A stretch of 64,000 nucleotides of DNA from Chersky-840 sp963764205 (GTDB taxonomy: Bacteria > Actinomycetota > Acidimicrobiia > Acidimicrobiales > UBA8190), in contig CAVXRN010000006.1 in assembly GCA_963764205.1 (NCBI GenBank), forward strand, positions 1,178,001-1,242,000, in the 5' to 3' direction. The translations under genes and the position numbers were made by a program. This document shows positions 8,655 through 16,764 of the stretch, in pieces; within the stretch, counting starts at the first letter, position 1, and the number at the start of each line of letters is the position of its first letter. The notes beneath the pieces are model-generated. The model searched no databases. It worked only from the letters and a program-made list of their open reading frames with translations, and had not been told where the DNA came from.

Positions 8655-10115
8655 GTGAAGGCCTACGACCGGCTGTTCATCGGTGGCGAATGGGTGAGCC
8701 CTGCGGGGACCGGCACCATCGACGTGATCAATCCGACGACCGAGGAGGTCGTCGGGCGCGTCCCCGACGCCACTGAGGCGGACGTGGACAAGGCGGTGGC
8801 GCTGGCGCGCGACGCGTTCGACAACGGCCCGTGGCCGCGCATGACCCCGGTCGAGCGGGCCGAGATCCTGACCAAGGTGTCGCAGGCCATTCAGGCCGAC
8901 ATGCAGGGATTCGCCGAGCTCATCACGACAGAGATGGGTTCGCCCGTGGCGTGGGCCACCATGGCCCAGGTCTTCGCCCCCACGATGATCCTCGACTACT
9001 ACGTCGGGCTCGCATCGACGTTCCAGTTCGACGAGGTCCGGCAGGGCCTGATGGGCGAAGTGCTCGTGGCCAAGGAGCCGGTCGGGGTGGTCGGGGCGAT
9101 CAGCCCGTGGAACGTGCCCCTGTTCATCGCCGCGGCCAAGCTCGCCCCGGCCCTCGTCGCCGGCTGCACGGTGGTGTTCAAGCCCGCCCCCGAGACTCCT
9201 CTCGACGCCTTCCGCCTGGCGGAGGTGTTCGAGCAGGTCGGCCTGCCCAAGGGTGTGCTGAGCGTGCTCCCGGCCGGCCGTGAGGTGGGTGAGCACCTCG
9301 TCAGTCACCCCGGCGTCAACAAGGTCTCGTTCACCGGGTCCACCGTTGCCGGCAAGAAGATCGGTGCCATCTGTGGTGGCCAGCTCAAGCGCTTCAGCCT
9401 CGAGCTCGGCGGGAAGTCCGCCGCGGTCTTGCTCGACGATGTGAACCTGGCCGAGGCGTTGCCGATGCTGCTGCCCAACGCCATCATGAACAACGGCGAG
9501 GCCTGCATCGCCCAGACGCGCATCCTGGCGCCACGCGACCGCTACCAGGAGGTCGTCGACGCGCTGGTCGAGTCGGTCTCCGCCATGAAGGTCGGCGACC
9601 CGCTCGACCCCGCCGTCGAGGTCGGCCCGCTTGTGGCCGAGCGCCAGCGCGACCGGGTCGAGGGGTACATCAAGCTCGGCCAGGAAGAGGGAGCCAAGGT
9701 GGCGGTGGGCGGAGGACGTCCCGCCAACATGGAGAAGGGCTGGTTCGTGGAGCCGACCGTCTTCGTGAACGTCGAGAACTCGATGCGCATCGCCCAGGAG
9801 GAGATCTTCGGCCCGGTGCTGGCCGTGATCCCCTACGACGGCGGCGACGAGCAAGCGACGGCGATCGCCAACGACTCGAGCTACGGGCTGTGTGGTTCGG
9901 TCTGGACCAACGACCCCGAGCGAGGCCTCAAGGTGGCCCGGGGCGTGCGCACGGGGACGTACATGCTCAACAGTCCCATCCCCATCGACTTCTCGACCCC
10001 CTTCGGCGGGTACAAGGACTCGGGCATGGGCCGCGAGTTCGGCCCCGACGGCCTGGAGCTGTTCCTCGAGAAGAAGTCGATCAACCTGCCGGCGGGCTTC
10101 AGCCCCTCGCTGTGA
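8655..10115 (+). CDS. NAD(P)-dependent aldehyde dehydrogenase
   Basis: Aldehyde dehydrogenase superfamily member of 486 residues that oxidises aldehydes to acids. The Rossmann domain carries ISPWNVPLF and FTGSTVAGKKI. The general base is Glu250 (SLELGGKS) and the nucleophile is Cys284 (NNGEACIAQTR). The conserved C-terminal motifs EEIFGPVLAVI and PFGGYKDSGMGREFG are present. Length is normal. GTG follows a strong GAGGAGGGG. The substrate cannot be told from sequence. A hairpin terminator ends the transcript. Confidence 0.95.
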   Translation: MKAYDRLFIGGEWVSPAGTGTIDVINPTTEEVVGRVPDATEADVDKAVALARDAFDNGPWPRMTPVERAEILTKVSQAIQADMQGFAELITTEMGSPVAWATMAQVFAPTMILDYYVGLASTFQFDEVRQGLMGEVLVAKEPVGVVGAISPWNVPLFIAAAKLAPALVAGCTVVFKPAPETPLDAFRLAEVFEQVGLPKGVLSVLPAGREVGEHLVSHPGVNKVSFTGSTVAGKKIGAICGGQLKRFSLELGGKSAAVLLDDVNLAEALPMLLPNAIMNNGEACIAQTRILAPRDRYQEVVDALVESVSAMKVGDPLDPAVEVGPLVAERQRDRVEGYIKLGQEEGAKVAVGGGRPANMEKGWFVEPTVFVNVENSMRIAQEEIFGPVLAVIPYDGGDEQATAIANDSSYGLCGSVWTNDPERGLKVARGVRTGTYMLNSPIPIDFSTPFGGYKDSGMGREFGPDGLELFLEKKSINLPAGFSPSL

Positions 10116-10123
10116 CCTGAGCC

Positions 10124-10148
10124 CCCGAGGCGGGTGACCCGCCTCGGG
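10124..10148 (+). terminator. GC-rich hairpin terminator after aldehyde dehydrogenase
   Basis: A perfect 11-bp stem (10124-10134 with 10138-10148) with a TGA triloop lies just after the stop codon. No U-tract follows. It may act in both directions, since a minus-strand gene ends at 10248. Confidence 0.75.
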
Positions 10149-10214
10149 AGGTCGCCATCGCGTGCCGCCCTGTCTTGCTGCTCGCTCGCGTCCCGACTTC
10201 AGGCGGGCCCGCGT

Positions 10215-10254
10215 CCGACGGGCGGTGTCAGAGCCCGACGGGCGGTGTCAGAGC
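10215..10254. repeat. 20-bp tandem duplication at the 3' end of the lipoprotein gene
   Basis: Two identical 20-base units (10215-10234 and 10235-10254) plus a partial third copy. Each unit holds the minus-strand stop codon context, so the end of the lipoprotein gene, including its stop, has been duplicated. Confidence 0.8.
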
Positions 10255-10745
10255 CCGATGGGCGCGGGGCGGGTGGCAGGGGTCTGGGCCGTGGGCGCCG
10301 GCGAAGGCGCGACGCCGGTGGGGGCGCCACCGGCGTTGGAGCCCACGGCGGCGCACTGCGCCCCCAGGGCGTGGACCAACAGCGACTCCGGCAGGTGGTC
10401 GCTCTCGGCCAGCGTGGCCATGAGCGCCTGGTACTGGCCGGCCTGGCCCGCGGCGGTGGCGGCCAGGGGGAGGGCGACGCGCAGCTCGGCCACGGCTTGC
10501 GATTGTTGCGTCGCCGCCGCGGCGCGGCTCGTTGCGTGCAGTGAGGCGTGGTACAAGGTGAGGGACCGCTCGACGTGGCCGCACGCCTGGCGGGCCAGGT
10601 CGGTCCCGTCCTGGCCGGCGCAGCCGCCGAGTGCGCACGCGACCACCGCCACGGTGCACAGCCCGACCGAGGCTCGCGCCCAACGCGGGAATCCGGGTCG
10701 GCCCGGCCGGCCCGCACCTCGCCGCGCCGGGCGGCGGCAGGTCAT
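10248..10745 (-). CDS. Putative lipoprotein, Ala/Gln-rich
   Basis: 165 residues with an Arg-rich N-terminus, a hydrophobic stretch and a lipobox (ALGGC), predicting diacylglyceryl anchoring at the outer face of the membrane. The mature part is helical and Ala-rich (ATSRAAAATQQSQAVAELR), with a second Cys late in the sequence and a Pro/Thr-rich end. No family is recognised. Its ATG overlaps the stop of the upstream minus-strand gene (ATGA), so the two are translationally coupled. Confidence 0.7.
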   Translation of the reverse strand: MTCRRPARRGAGRPGRPGFPRWARASVGLCTVAVVACALGGCAGQDGTDLARQACGHVERSLTLYHASLHATSRAAAATQQSQAVAELRVALPLAATAAGQAGQYQALMATLAESDHLPESLLVHALGAQCAAVGSNAGGAPTGVAPSPAPTAQTPATRPAPIGL

Positions 10746-11302
10746 CCGTCGAGCCACCCCGGGGCGGCATCGAGCAGGTACCGGCTGACCGCCAGGCAGC
10801 GGTCGAACACTTCGCACAAGAGCTCCTCGCCCCCGAGGACCCGGGCGAGCGACACGGGGTAGCGGGCCACGATCGACAACCGACGCTCGGGCGCGTCGGT
10901 GGCCGAGGCGAACGAGTCGATGGCCGACACCTCGAGAGGGAGGTCGATCCCACCCACGCCCGCCAGGTCGATGGCCAGCCGGAGGAGGTCCGGGCCATGG
11001 GGCAGCGGCGGGAGCCCCCAAGTGAAGGTCAGGGGGAAATGGAACTCGTCGGGCGGCTCGGCATCCTCGGGGAGGTCCACGACGGCGTCTTCGAACGAGA
11101 GCAGGGTCCTCGGGTCGACCTCGAGGGCCAGGTGGAGGTCGAGCGGTCCGCCGCAGCCCTCTTCGGGGTGCAGGTCGACCTCCCACGTCTGGCGCAGCGA
11201 GTAGGTCTCGACGAAATGGCGCTCGTCGTGCACGTGGAAGCCGTGATGGTCCGAGTGGTCTTTCAGATCCGCCACATACCCCGCGACGTCGATGACGGCC
11301 AC
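10742..11302 (-). CDS. Conserved hypothetical protein (186 aa)
   Basis: Soluble acidic protein beginning (M)AVIDVAGYVADLKDH. It is rich in His, Asp and Leu with no obvious catalytic motif. Its second half (LSIVARYPVSLARVLGGEELL; FDRCLAVSRYLLD) looks helical. GTG at 11302 has TAGGCT 9 bases upstream and no ribosome site. First gene of a two-gene operon with the lipoprotein. Function unknown. Confidence 0.75.
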   Translation of the reverse strand: MAVIDVAGYVADLKDHSDHHGFHVHDERHFVETYSLRQTWEVDLHPEEGCGGPLDLHLALEVDPRTLLSFEDAVVDLPEDAEPPDEFHFPLTFTWGLPPLPHGPDLLRLAIDLAGVGGIDLPLEVSAIDSFASATDAPERRLSIVARYPVSLARVLGGEELLCEVFDRCLAVSRYLLDAAPGWLDG

Positions 11303-11311
11303 AGTGGGAGA

Positions 11312-11317
11312 AGCCTA
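11312..11317 (-). promoter_or_regulatory. -10 (TAGGCT) for the minus-strand gene at 11302
   Basis: TAGGCT on the minus strand, 9 bases before the GTG start. It shares a short divergent promoter region with the IMPase-family gene. Confidence 0.4.
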
Positions 11318-11359
11318 CCGGCTCCGACGCGCCGCTCCGACGGGTCGACCCGGTGCCGG

Positions 11360-11365
11360 TATGGT
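11360..11365 (+). promoter_or_regulatory. Leaderless-type -10 (TATGGT) of the IMPase-family gene
   Basis: TATGGT is followed after 7 bases by the GTG start at 11373. The ATG at 11361 lies inside this element and so is a less likely start. Confidence 0.5.
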
Positions 11366-11372
11366 CCGGTGC

Positions 11373-12119
11373 GTGGACGACGACCTGCTCCTGGCGCTGT
11401 GTCACCGCGCCGTCGACGCCGTGCCCCTGGCGCTGGCGCCGGTCGAGGACTGGCGGCCCCGGGGCGAGCGCCCCGGCCAGTACGCCATCGACCTGGTGGC
11501 CGACCGGGCCGTCCTGGCGGTGCTGGACGAGGCGGGGATCGGGGTGGTCTCCGAGGAGAGTGGCGTGCATCGGGCCGGCGCCCCGTTGGTGGCGGTGGTC
11601 GACCCCGTCGACGGCTCCACCAACGCCTCGCGGGGCATCGCGTTCTATGCGTCGAGTATCTGCGTGCTCGACGCCGCTGGCCCTCGTGTCTCGGTCGTGG
11701 CCAACCTCGCCTCGGGGGTGCGGTACCACGCGGTGCGGGGCGGTGGAGCCTGGCGGGGGACGACGCGCGTGGTGCCCTCGGGCTGCGCGTCGCTGCGCGA
11801 GGCGATCGTCGGCATCACGGGCATGCCGAGGCGGCATCTCGGCTGGGCGCAATTCCGGGCCTTCGGCGCCGCGGCCCTCGAGTTGTGTGCCGTGGCCGAC
11901 GGCACCCTCGACGCGTTCGTCGTGGGGACCCACGCCAGCCTGGCCCCCTGGGACTACCTGGGCGCCATGCTCGTGTGCGAAGAAGCAGGTGCCGTCATGG
12001 GCGAGCTCCAGGGCCGTGAGCTCGTGACCCAGGACCCCGACGCCCGCCGGGCCGTGGTGGCGGCGGCCACGAAGGGGCTTCTGGGCCAACTCGAGAGTGC
12101 CGCGGCTGCGGAGCAGTGA
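11373..12119 (+). CDS. Inositol monophosphatase family protein
   Basis: 248 residues of the lithium-sensitive phosphatase fold (IMPase/FBPase/CysQ). Metal-binding motifs are visible: EESG (first Glu), DPVDGSTN (the WDPIDGT-type motif) and APWDYLGAMLVCEEAG (the C-terminal WD motif). The substrate could be inositol phosphate, histidinol phosphate, fructose bisphosphate or PAP. The GTG start is preferred because of the leaderless promoter. The stop overlaps the ATG of the next small gene. Confidence 0.88.
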   Translation: MDDDLLLALCHRAVDAVPLALAPVEDWRPRGERPGQYAIDLVADRAVLAVLDEAGIGVVSEESGVHRAGAPLVAVVDPVDGSTNASRGIAFYASSICVLDAAGPRVSVVANLASGVRYHAVRGGGAWRGTTRVVPSGCASLREAIVGITGMPRRHLGWAQFRAFGAAALELCAVADGTLDAFVVGTHASLAPWDYLGAMLVCEEAGAVMGELQGRELVTQDPDARRAVVAAATKGLLGQLESAAAAEQ

Positions 12120-12334
12120 TGGCCAGCCGACGCCGGTTGCGCCGCCAGGGGGCGACGCGCCCGATCCGACTCCCGCACTGGCGGGCCGACGGCCAGCCCA
12201 AGACGCGCTTCGGATCGGCCCAGGAGGCCCAACGGGCCGCCTTCAGCTCTCGTCTCGACCATGGTGTCGACCTCACCGTGTACGAGTGCGACATCTGCGG
12301 GGGGTGGCACCTGGGCAACAGCCCCGACCGCTGA
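12119..12334 (+). CDS. Small zinc-ribbon-like protein (71 aa)
   Basis: Very basic N-terminus (ASRRRLRRQG) and a C-terminal CDICGGWHLG segment that could bind a metal with the two Cys and the His. It overlaps the IMPase-family stop codon (TGATG), so it is probably translated by coupling. Function unknown. The convergent methyltransferase gene ends 8 bases downstream. Confidence 0.65.
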   Translation: MASRRRLRRQGATRPIRLPHWRADGQPKTRFGSAQEAQRAAFSSRLDHGVDLTVYECDICGGWHLGNSPDR

Positions 12335-12342
12335 AGGCCTCG

Positions 12343-13119
12343 CTAGGCGCTGCGCGTGGGCGAGCGCGCTACGAGGGCCCAGACACGGTGGGGGACCCCG
12401 AGTGGCTGCCCGGGGAAGTCTCGGTCGAGCAGGGCGGCGAGCTCGAGGTCGAAGGCGGCGACGGCATCGGGGGGGAGCGAGGCGGCGACGCCGGCGCTGG
12501 CTCGGATGCGGCCGCGCCAGGCGTCGTGGCTGTAGGGGACGGTGACGTCGAAGGAGAACGTCTCCAGTCGGTCGAACCCGGCCTCCGCCACGTCGAGCGT
12601 CCACAGTGGGTACATGCCGAGTCCCCCCGCCAGTGGCCATTCGGGGTTGTGCTCGAGGATGAGGCTCTCGGTGGCGGCGACGACGTTGCCCGGCAGCGGG
12701 AGCCAGTCGAAGTAGCAGATGGCCAGCGCCCCGGCTGGTCGAAGTACCCGTCTGCACTCAGCCGCTGCCACCGGGCGGTCGAACCAGTGCCAACACTGGC
12801 CGGCGCTCACGACGTCGAAGGCACCATCGGGGGCATCGATGTCCTCGGCCCGACCGACGCGGTAGTCGACCCGGACCCCCTCGCCCGTCGAGAGTCGCCT
12901 GGCTTCGGTGAGCAGTGGTTCGGACGGGTCCACCCCGACCACCGAGGCCCCCCGCCCGGCGAAGCCACGAGCCAGCGTGCCGGTGCCGGTTCCCAAGTCG
13001 AGGAGGCGCTGGCCGGAGCGGCCGATGCCCATGGCAGCCAGGCGGTCGAAGAGCTCCTTGGGAAATCCGGCGCGGTGCGCGGCGTAGTCCTGTGCCGTCC
13101 TGCCGAAGTCGACCCCCAC
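12343..13119 (-). CDS. Class I SAM-dependent methyltransferase
   Basis: 258 residues of the Methyltransf_11/UbiE-like fold. Motif I is LDLGTGTGTLARGFA (SAM-binding Gly loop), followed by acidic VVGVDPS, then AGQCWHWFDRP typical of actinobacterial members of this group, and VLRPAGALAICYFDW. The methyl acceptor is unknown. GTG start at 13119 (VGVDFGRTAQDYAAHR). Transcribed convergently with the small zinc-ribbon gene. Confidence 0.88.
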   Translation of the reverse strand: MGVDFGRTAQDYAAHRAGFPKELFDRLAAMGIGRSGQRLLDLGTGTGTLARGFAGRGASVVGVDPSEPLLTEARRLSTGEGVRVDYRVGRAEDIDAPDGAFDVVSAGQCWHWFDRPVAAAECRRVLRPAGALAICYFDWLPLPGNVVAATESLILEHNPEWPLAGGLGMYPLWTLDVAEAGFDRLETFSFDVTVPYSHDAWRGRIRASAGVAASLPPDAVAAFDLELAALLDRDFPGQPLGVPHRVWALVARSPTRSA

Positions 13120-13263
13120 GTCCGCGAGTCTCGCGTGGATCCACCTCGCCGACCGTGCCGCACCACGTCGTCACGATTCGCGACGCGTGGGCGCGGTCGA
13201 GGAGCGTTGGCGCCGCCCAGATGGCATCGTGCAGCACGAGACCGACAGAGAAGGGAACCCGTG

Positions 13264-13785
13264 ATGACAGAGCCTCGGGCGAGCCGGCCCCACATGCCCG
13301 GCTACGGCGTCGTCGGGCCGTCCGAAGGACGGGGTCTGCTGCCCTGGGCCTGGGCGCAGGAGCGTCTGGTGAGCTCCCACGACTACTGGCTGGCGACGGT
13401 GCACCCCGGAGGGTCGCCGCACGTCATGCCGGTGTGGGCGGTGTGGGAACGCGACGCGGCCTGGTTCAGCTCGAGCCCGCAGTCGCGCAAGGCGCGCAAC
13501 ATCGCAGCCGATCGGCGCGCCGTGATCACGACCGATAACCCGCTGCAGCCTGTGGTGGTGGAAGGAGTGGTCGAGCCCATCGCCGATGGTCAGGTCATCG
13601 AGAGGTTCACCGGCTGGGTGAACTCGAAGTACCAGACCGATATCTCGGTGGACTTCTTCACAGAGAATGCGTGCTTCCGGCTCGAGCCGCGGCGTGTGTT
13701 CAGCCTCGACGAGTCCGACTTCACCGGCTCTCCTACGCGGTGGGATTTCGGCGAGCGTTCAACCGGCGGCGCCGCGCCCCGCTGA
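13264..13785 (+). CDS. PPOX-class flavin/F420-binding oxidoreductase
   Basis: 173 residues of the split-barrel (pyridoxamine 5'-phosphate oxidase-like) fold: DYWLATVHPGGSPHVMPVWAVW, FSSSPQSRKARNI and VVEGVVEPI are the usual strands and cofactor loops. Members bind FMN, heme or F420 and reduce diverse substrates; the cofactor is not decidable here. ATG follows GAAGGGAA. It ends four bases before the convergent universal stress gene. Confidence 0.85.
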   Translation: MTEPRASRPHMPGYGVVGPSEGRGLLPWAWAQERLVSSHDYWLATVHPGGSPHVMPVWAVWERDAAWFSSSPQSRKARNIAADRRAVITTDNPLQPVVVEGVVEPIADGQVIERFTGWVNSKYQTDISVDFFTENACFRLEPRRVFSLDESDFTGSPTRWDFGERSTGGAAPR

Positions 13786-13789
13786 AGAT

Positions 13790-14230
13790 TCAGGTGGTCT
13801 TGGCGATGATGACGTTGCACGGCGCACGGTGCGCCACGCTGTTGGGAACCGAGCCGATCAGCCGCCGGGCTCCCTTCATGCCTTTGGAGCCGACCACGAT
13901 CAGATCGGCGCCCACCGCCTCGGCCACGCTGATCAGCACGTCGGCGGGGGCGCCGGGGACGGCGTGAACCTCCACCGAAACCGATCCCGCTCGCTTGGCG
14001 ACCTCGGTCAACAACGCTTCACACGAGCTCTGCACCTCGAGGGCCACGAGGCTCGTGTCGGGTACCGCCACGGCTCCGGTGTGCGCCACCGCCACAGAGG
14101 TGGTGGGGTCTTTGTAGGCCGAGACCAGGTGCAGTGTTGCGTCGCAGCGCTGGGCCAGGTCGATGGCCAAGGCCACCGCCGCACCCGCGGTCTCGGATCC
14201 ATCGGTCCCTACGACGATCTCGGAAAACAT
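13790..14230 (-). CDS. Universal stress protein (UspA family)
   Basis: 146 residues, single Usp domain. VGTDGSETAGAAVALAIDLA is the N-terminal signature, and the C-terminal ATP-binding signature GSKGMKGARRLIGSVPNSVAH has the G-2x-G-9x-G-S spacing. It probably binds ATP and responds to stress or dormancy. ATG follows GAGGGGGAA. Stand-alone gene. Confidence 0.93.
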   Translation of the reverse strand: MFSEIVVGTDGSETAGAAVALAIDLAQRCDATLHLVSAYKDPTTSVAVAHTGAVAVPDTSLVALEVQSSCEALLTEVAKRAGSVSVEVHAVPGAPADVLISVAEAVGADLIVVGSKGMKGARRLIGSVPNSVAHRAPCNVIIAKTT

Positions 14231-14538
14231 CGATTCCCCCTCATCACGCCGGGTTCAAGCTGGTCATCATGGCATCAACTGCGCACGGGTGCAGCCCCGC
14301 ACGGTGACGTCGTCGGCGGAGATGGCCGAAAGAACCTTCCGAAGGGTGCTCGAGGACAAGCAAAGGAACCGTTCCCGGACGGCGCGAGCCCGTCGTCATG
14401 GTCGCTCGGCCCGCGACGCTTCGGCTGCGTGCAATCTCGTCAGATGCGCGCAGCCACGTTCTCCTGGTCGTCGACGCGTCGCGGTGGCGTCCAAGGCAGG
14501 GGCGTGCAGGAGAGGTACAGCTAAACTGCGTTGTGACC
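14231..14538. other. Intergenic region before tRNA-Val
   Basis: No convincing gene. It holds the 5' leader of the universal stress gene (minus strand) and the tRNA-Val promoter near its right end. The remaining open frames lack ribosome sites and protein-like composition. Confidence 0.6.
14522..14527 (+). promoter_or_regulatory. -10 element (TAAACT) of tRNA-Val
   Basis: TAAACT ends 11 bases before the mature tRNA 5' end, so transcription would start a few bases upstream of it. Confidence 0.45.
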
Positions 14539-14612
14539 GGGCGCTTAGCTCAGCTGGTTAGAGCAGCTGGCTTACAACCAGCAGGTCGGGGGTTCGAGTC
14601 CCTCAGCGCCCA
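14539..14612 (+). tRNA. tRNA-Val (anticodon TAC), integration target
   Basis: 74-base cloverleaf. GGGCGCT (14539-14545) pairs with AGCGCCC (14605-14611), discriminator A. Anticodon loop CTTACAA between GCTGG and CCAGC. The 3' part from the anticodon loop on is repeated at 28661-28703, showing that a 14.1 kb element is inserted here. The element supplies C14614 and A14615, so this copy now encodes CCA, unlike the two tRNA genes at 7.1-7.4 kb. Confidence 0.96.
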
Positions 14613-14613
14613 C
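14571..14613 (+). repeat. attL: 43-bp tRNA-Val 3' repeat
   Basis: Perfect 43-base direct repeat of 28661-28703. It runs from the anticodon loop to the first base after the discriminator. The flanking bases differ on both sides, so this is the exact identity block left by tyrosine-integrase insertion. Confidence 0.93.
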
Positions 14614-14730
14614 CATAAAAACCCAGGTCAGCGGCTTGCGGTGGGGAGCGTTCGTCTGGGCTAACCTAAATCCCAACACGAAACCCAACAAATCCCAACA
14701 AGGCCGAAGGGGTGGGTGGTGGGGGGCAGC

Positions 14731-15948
14731 ATGCGGGCGAAGAGCGGGGAGAGAAACGTGTGGGAGCTACGCGTTTTTCTCGGTCGCGACGAGCACGACC
14801 GGATCAAACACAAGAGCGTGACCTTTCGGGGTGGGAAACGAGCGGCAGAGAAGGAGCTCACGCGCTTGGCGGCGAAATACGAAGGAACGCTCGGCCCGAC
14901 CCAGGTGATCGCAGTGCGGTGGGGTGAGAGCACGACGATCAACGAGGCGCTTGAAGCGTGGAGTGACAACGGTTGGCAGGACCTGAGCCCGACGACCGTA
15001 CGGCACTATCGCGAGTTGTGGGACCGGCACATCCGCAAATCCATCGGGCGTCGCACTATTGCCTCGCTCAATCCTTACGAGGTCGAGCGATACTTCCGTC
15101 GGCTGAAGGACGGCGGAGTGGGTTGCACGACCGTCCGTCATATCAGGGCACTTCTGAACCGCGCCTGCCGATTGGCCAGGAAGTGGAGCGCCAACACCTT
15201 GCCCAACCCGATCGTGGACACCGAGCTTCCGGTCTGGTCGATCACCCAACGGGGGGACTCGGTGCGCTTGCCCGAGCTCACGGAGGTCCAAGCAGTCCTG
15301 GCCGCCGCCGCGACGTTCGACGAGCGCTTCGGGACGTTCGTCCGGCTCGTGGCGGCCACAGGGATGCGCCGGGGCGAAGCGTGTGCGCTCAGATGGATGG
15401 ACATCGACTGGGAGGGGGGCTCGGTGGTCGTGGACGAGTCCGTCGTCGCTGCGGCCGGGGGCGCTGAGGTCAAGTCTCCGAAGACGAGGGCGAGCATTCG
15501 CACACTGGCACTCGATGCCGGCACCTTGGCGACGTTACAGACGTTGCGGATCAGCCAGGAGGGGCTCGCGCAGATGTGCGGCGTGCGGATTGCCAAGAAC
15601 GGCTTCGTGTTCTCCTACGAGCCCGGTGCCGCCGAACCACCACATCCAGACACGATGACCCATATGTTCACCAAGGTCCGGAAGCGGGCGGGGGTCGCGT
15701 CGGACATGCATTTGCACTCGTTGCGTCATTTCCAGGCCACGGTGCTCGACTCGGTGATACCCGAACGTCAGAAACAGGCCCGGCTCGGTTGGTCGACCGT
15801 GCACATGGCCCGGCACTACACCGGCGTGGTCGCGGCGGAGGACCTCCGCGCGGCCGAGCACATCGGGCGCCTGCTCGAAGGCGGCGGAGGGAGCGCCGGC
15901 GAGGGTGTGCCGCACGCCGGACAACGGTCCAAGGCCGCGGCAGGCTGA
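14731..15948 (+). CDS. int: Tyrosine-type site-specific integrase
   Basis: 405 residues in the actinobacterial phage/ICE integrase layout: an N-terminal AP2-like arm-binding segment (WELRVFLGRDEHDRIKHKSV), a core-binding SAM-like domain (about 65-160) and the catalytic domain. Active-site residues are visible: Arg in GMRRGEACALRW, Lys in VKSPKTRAS, HSLRH, GWS and the nucleophile Tyr in MARHYTG. ATG at 14731 follows a GGGGGG run; an in-frame GTG lies 15 bases upstream. The position just inside attL is typical. It catalyses insertion and, with an excisionase, excision at the tRNA-Val site. Confidence 0.95.
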   Translation: MRAKSGERNVWELRVFLGRDEHDRIKHKSVTFRGGKRAAEKELTRLAAKYEGTLGPTQVIAVRWGESTTINEALEAWSDNGWQDLSPTTVRHYRELWDRHIRKSIGRRTIASLNPYEVERYFRRLKDGGVGCTTVRHIRALLNRACRLARKWSANTLPNPIVDTELPVWSITQRGDSVRLPELTEVQAVLAAAATFDERFGTFVRLVAATGMRRGEACALRWMDIDWEGGSVVVDESVVAAAGGAEVKSPKTRASIRTLALDAGTLATLQTLRISQEGLAQMCGVRIAKNGFVFSYEPGAAEPPHPDTMTHMFTKVRKRAGVASDMHLHSLRHFQATVLDSVIPERQKQARLGWSTVHMARHYTGVVAAEDLRAAEHIGRLLEGGGGSAGEGVPHAGQRSKAAAG

Positions 15949-16173
15949 ACCGAGCTTGAAATTCTGGGCGTGGACGATGCCGTCCATCAGTCGTTCGACG
16001 GCGCGACGAGGGATTCGAATTCTCCCGCCCAGGTGAACGACAGGCAGCGGGAACTTCTCGCTACGAATCGCTCGGTAGCACGTCGCCCTATCGACACCGA
16101 GGAGTTCCGCCGCTTCTTCAACGCTCAACAGGGATTTGGCGAGCAGGGGAGTTCTCGGTCCGGCGCTTCCCAT
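15535..16173 (-). CDS. Excisionase-like helix-turn-helix protein
   Basis: The first 75 residues form a MerR/AlpA-type winged HTH: LLSVEEAAELLGVDRATCYRA, then a wing ending in HLGGRIRIPRRAVERL, as in element-encoded excisionases. ATG follows AAGGAAG. No stop occurs after the domain, and the frame runs on for about 135 residues antisense to the 3' end of the integrase gene. That tail is a high-GC open frame and probably carries no function of its own. Likely directs excision by the adjacent integrase. Confidence 0.72.
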   Translation of the reverse strand: MGSAGPRTPLLAKSLLSVEEAAELLGVDRATCYRAIRSEKFPLPVVHLGGRIRIPRRAVERLMDGIVHAQNFKLGSACRGLGPLSGVRHTLAGAPSAAFEQAPDVLGRAEVLRRDHAGVVPGHVHGRPTEPGLFLTFGYHRVEHRGLEMTQRVQMHVRRDPRPLPDLGEHMGHRVWMWWFGGTGLVGEHEAVLGNPHAAHLREPLLADPQRL

Positions 16174-16350
16174 CGACGCTTCCTTTCGAAGATGGGCTTC
16201 ATTGTCCGGGCGGGCGTCACCCGGGACGTCACCCTCGTGACCTCGATGGTGAAGATTCCTCTGATCAGGGAAGATGCGAATAGAGGGTGACGTTCGTCGT
16301 CGGGTCGGACCATCAGGCTGCAGACGTGCCCATCGTCACCCTGGGTGGAT

Positions 16351-16758
16351 CTATTCGTGAGCGGTGAGCATGACGAGACCATCGTTGACGACGAAGTCGT
16401 CGAAGTCGGCTGTGTTCAAAGTGACCAATGGGACGTTGTGCCGAATGCAGCAGGCCGCGATCCACGTGTCATTCTGCGGGCGGGGCCGTCCGCGCAGCTG
16501 AGCCGTTCCAGCCAGCTCGCCCCATCGCCTGGCGATGCCTGGGTCATAGGGGATGACAGGGCGTCTGGCGATCCAAAGGTCGAGGGCCCCTCGCCGGGTG
16601 TCACCCCAGCGGCGCACCACCACCCACTTGGCGAGTTCGCCGATTGTGACGAATGTCAGCCAAACCCGAGCGCCCCCGATGGCTCGGTGTACCCAGAGGG
16701 GTGCCCGATCCTTCTGCAACAAGGACGCGACGTCAGTGTCGATGACGACGTCGGTCAT
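16351..16758 (-). CDS. PIN-domain toxin (VapC-like ribonuclease)
   Basis: 135 residues, PIN fold. The acidic metal-binding residues are in place: Asp in VVIDTDV, Glu in VTIGELAKW, Asp in PQNDTWIAA and the C-terminal Asp pair in LNTADFDD. VapC toxins cut tRNA or rRNA in a Mg-dependent manner and are held inactive by VapB. The gene starts 6 bases after the antitoxin stop. Probable role: post-segregational stabilisation of the mobile element. Confidence 0.9.
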   Translation of the reverse strand: MTDVVIDTDVASLLQKDRAPLWVHRAIGGARVWLTFVTIGELAKWVVVRRWGDTRRGALDLWIARRPVIPYDPGIARRWGELAGTAQLRGRPRPQNDTWIAACCIRHNVPLVTLNTADFDDFVVNDGLVMLTAHE

Positions 16759-16764
16759 GTCGGA

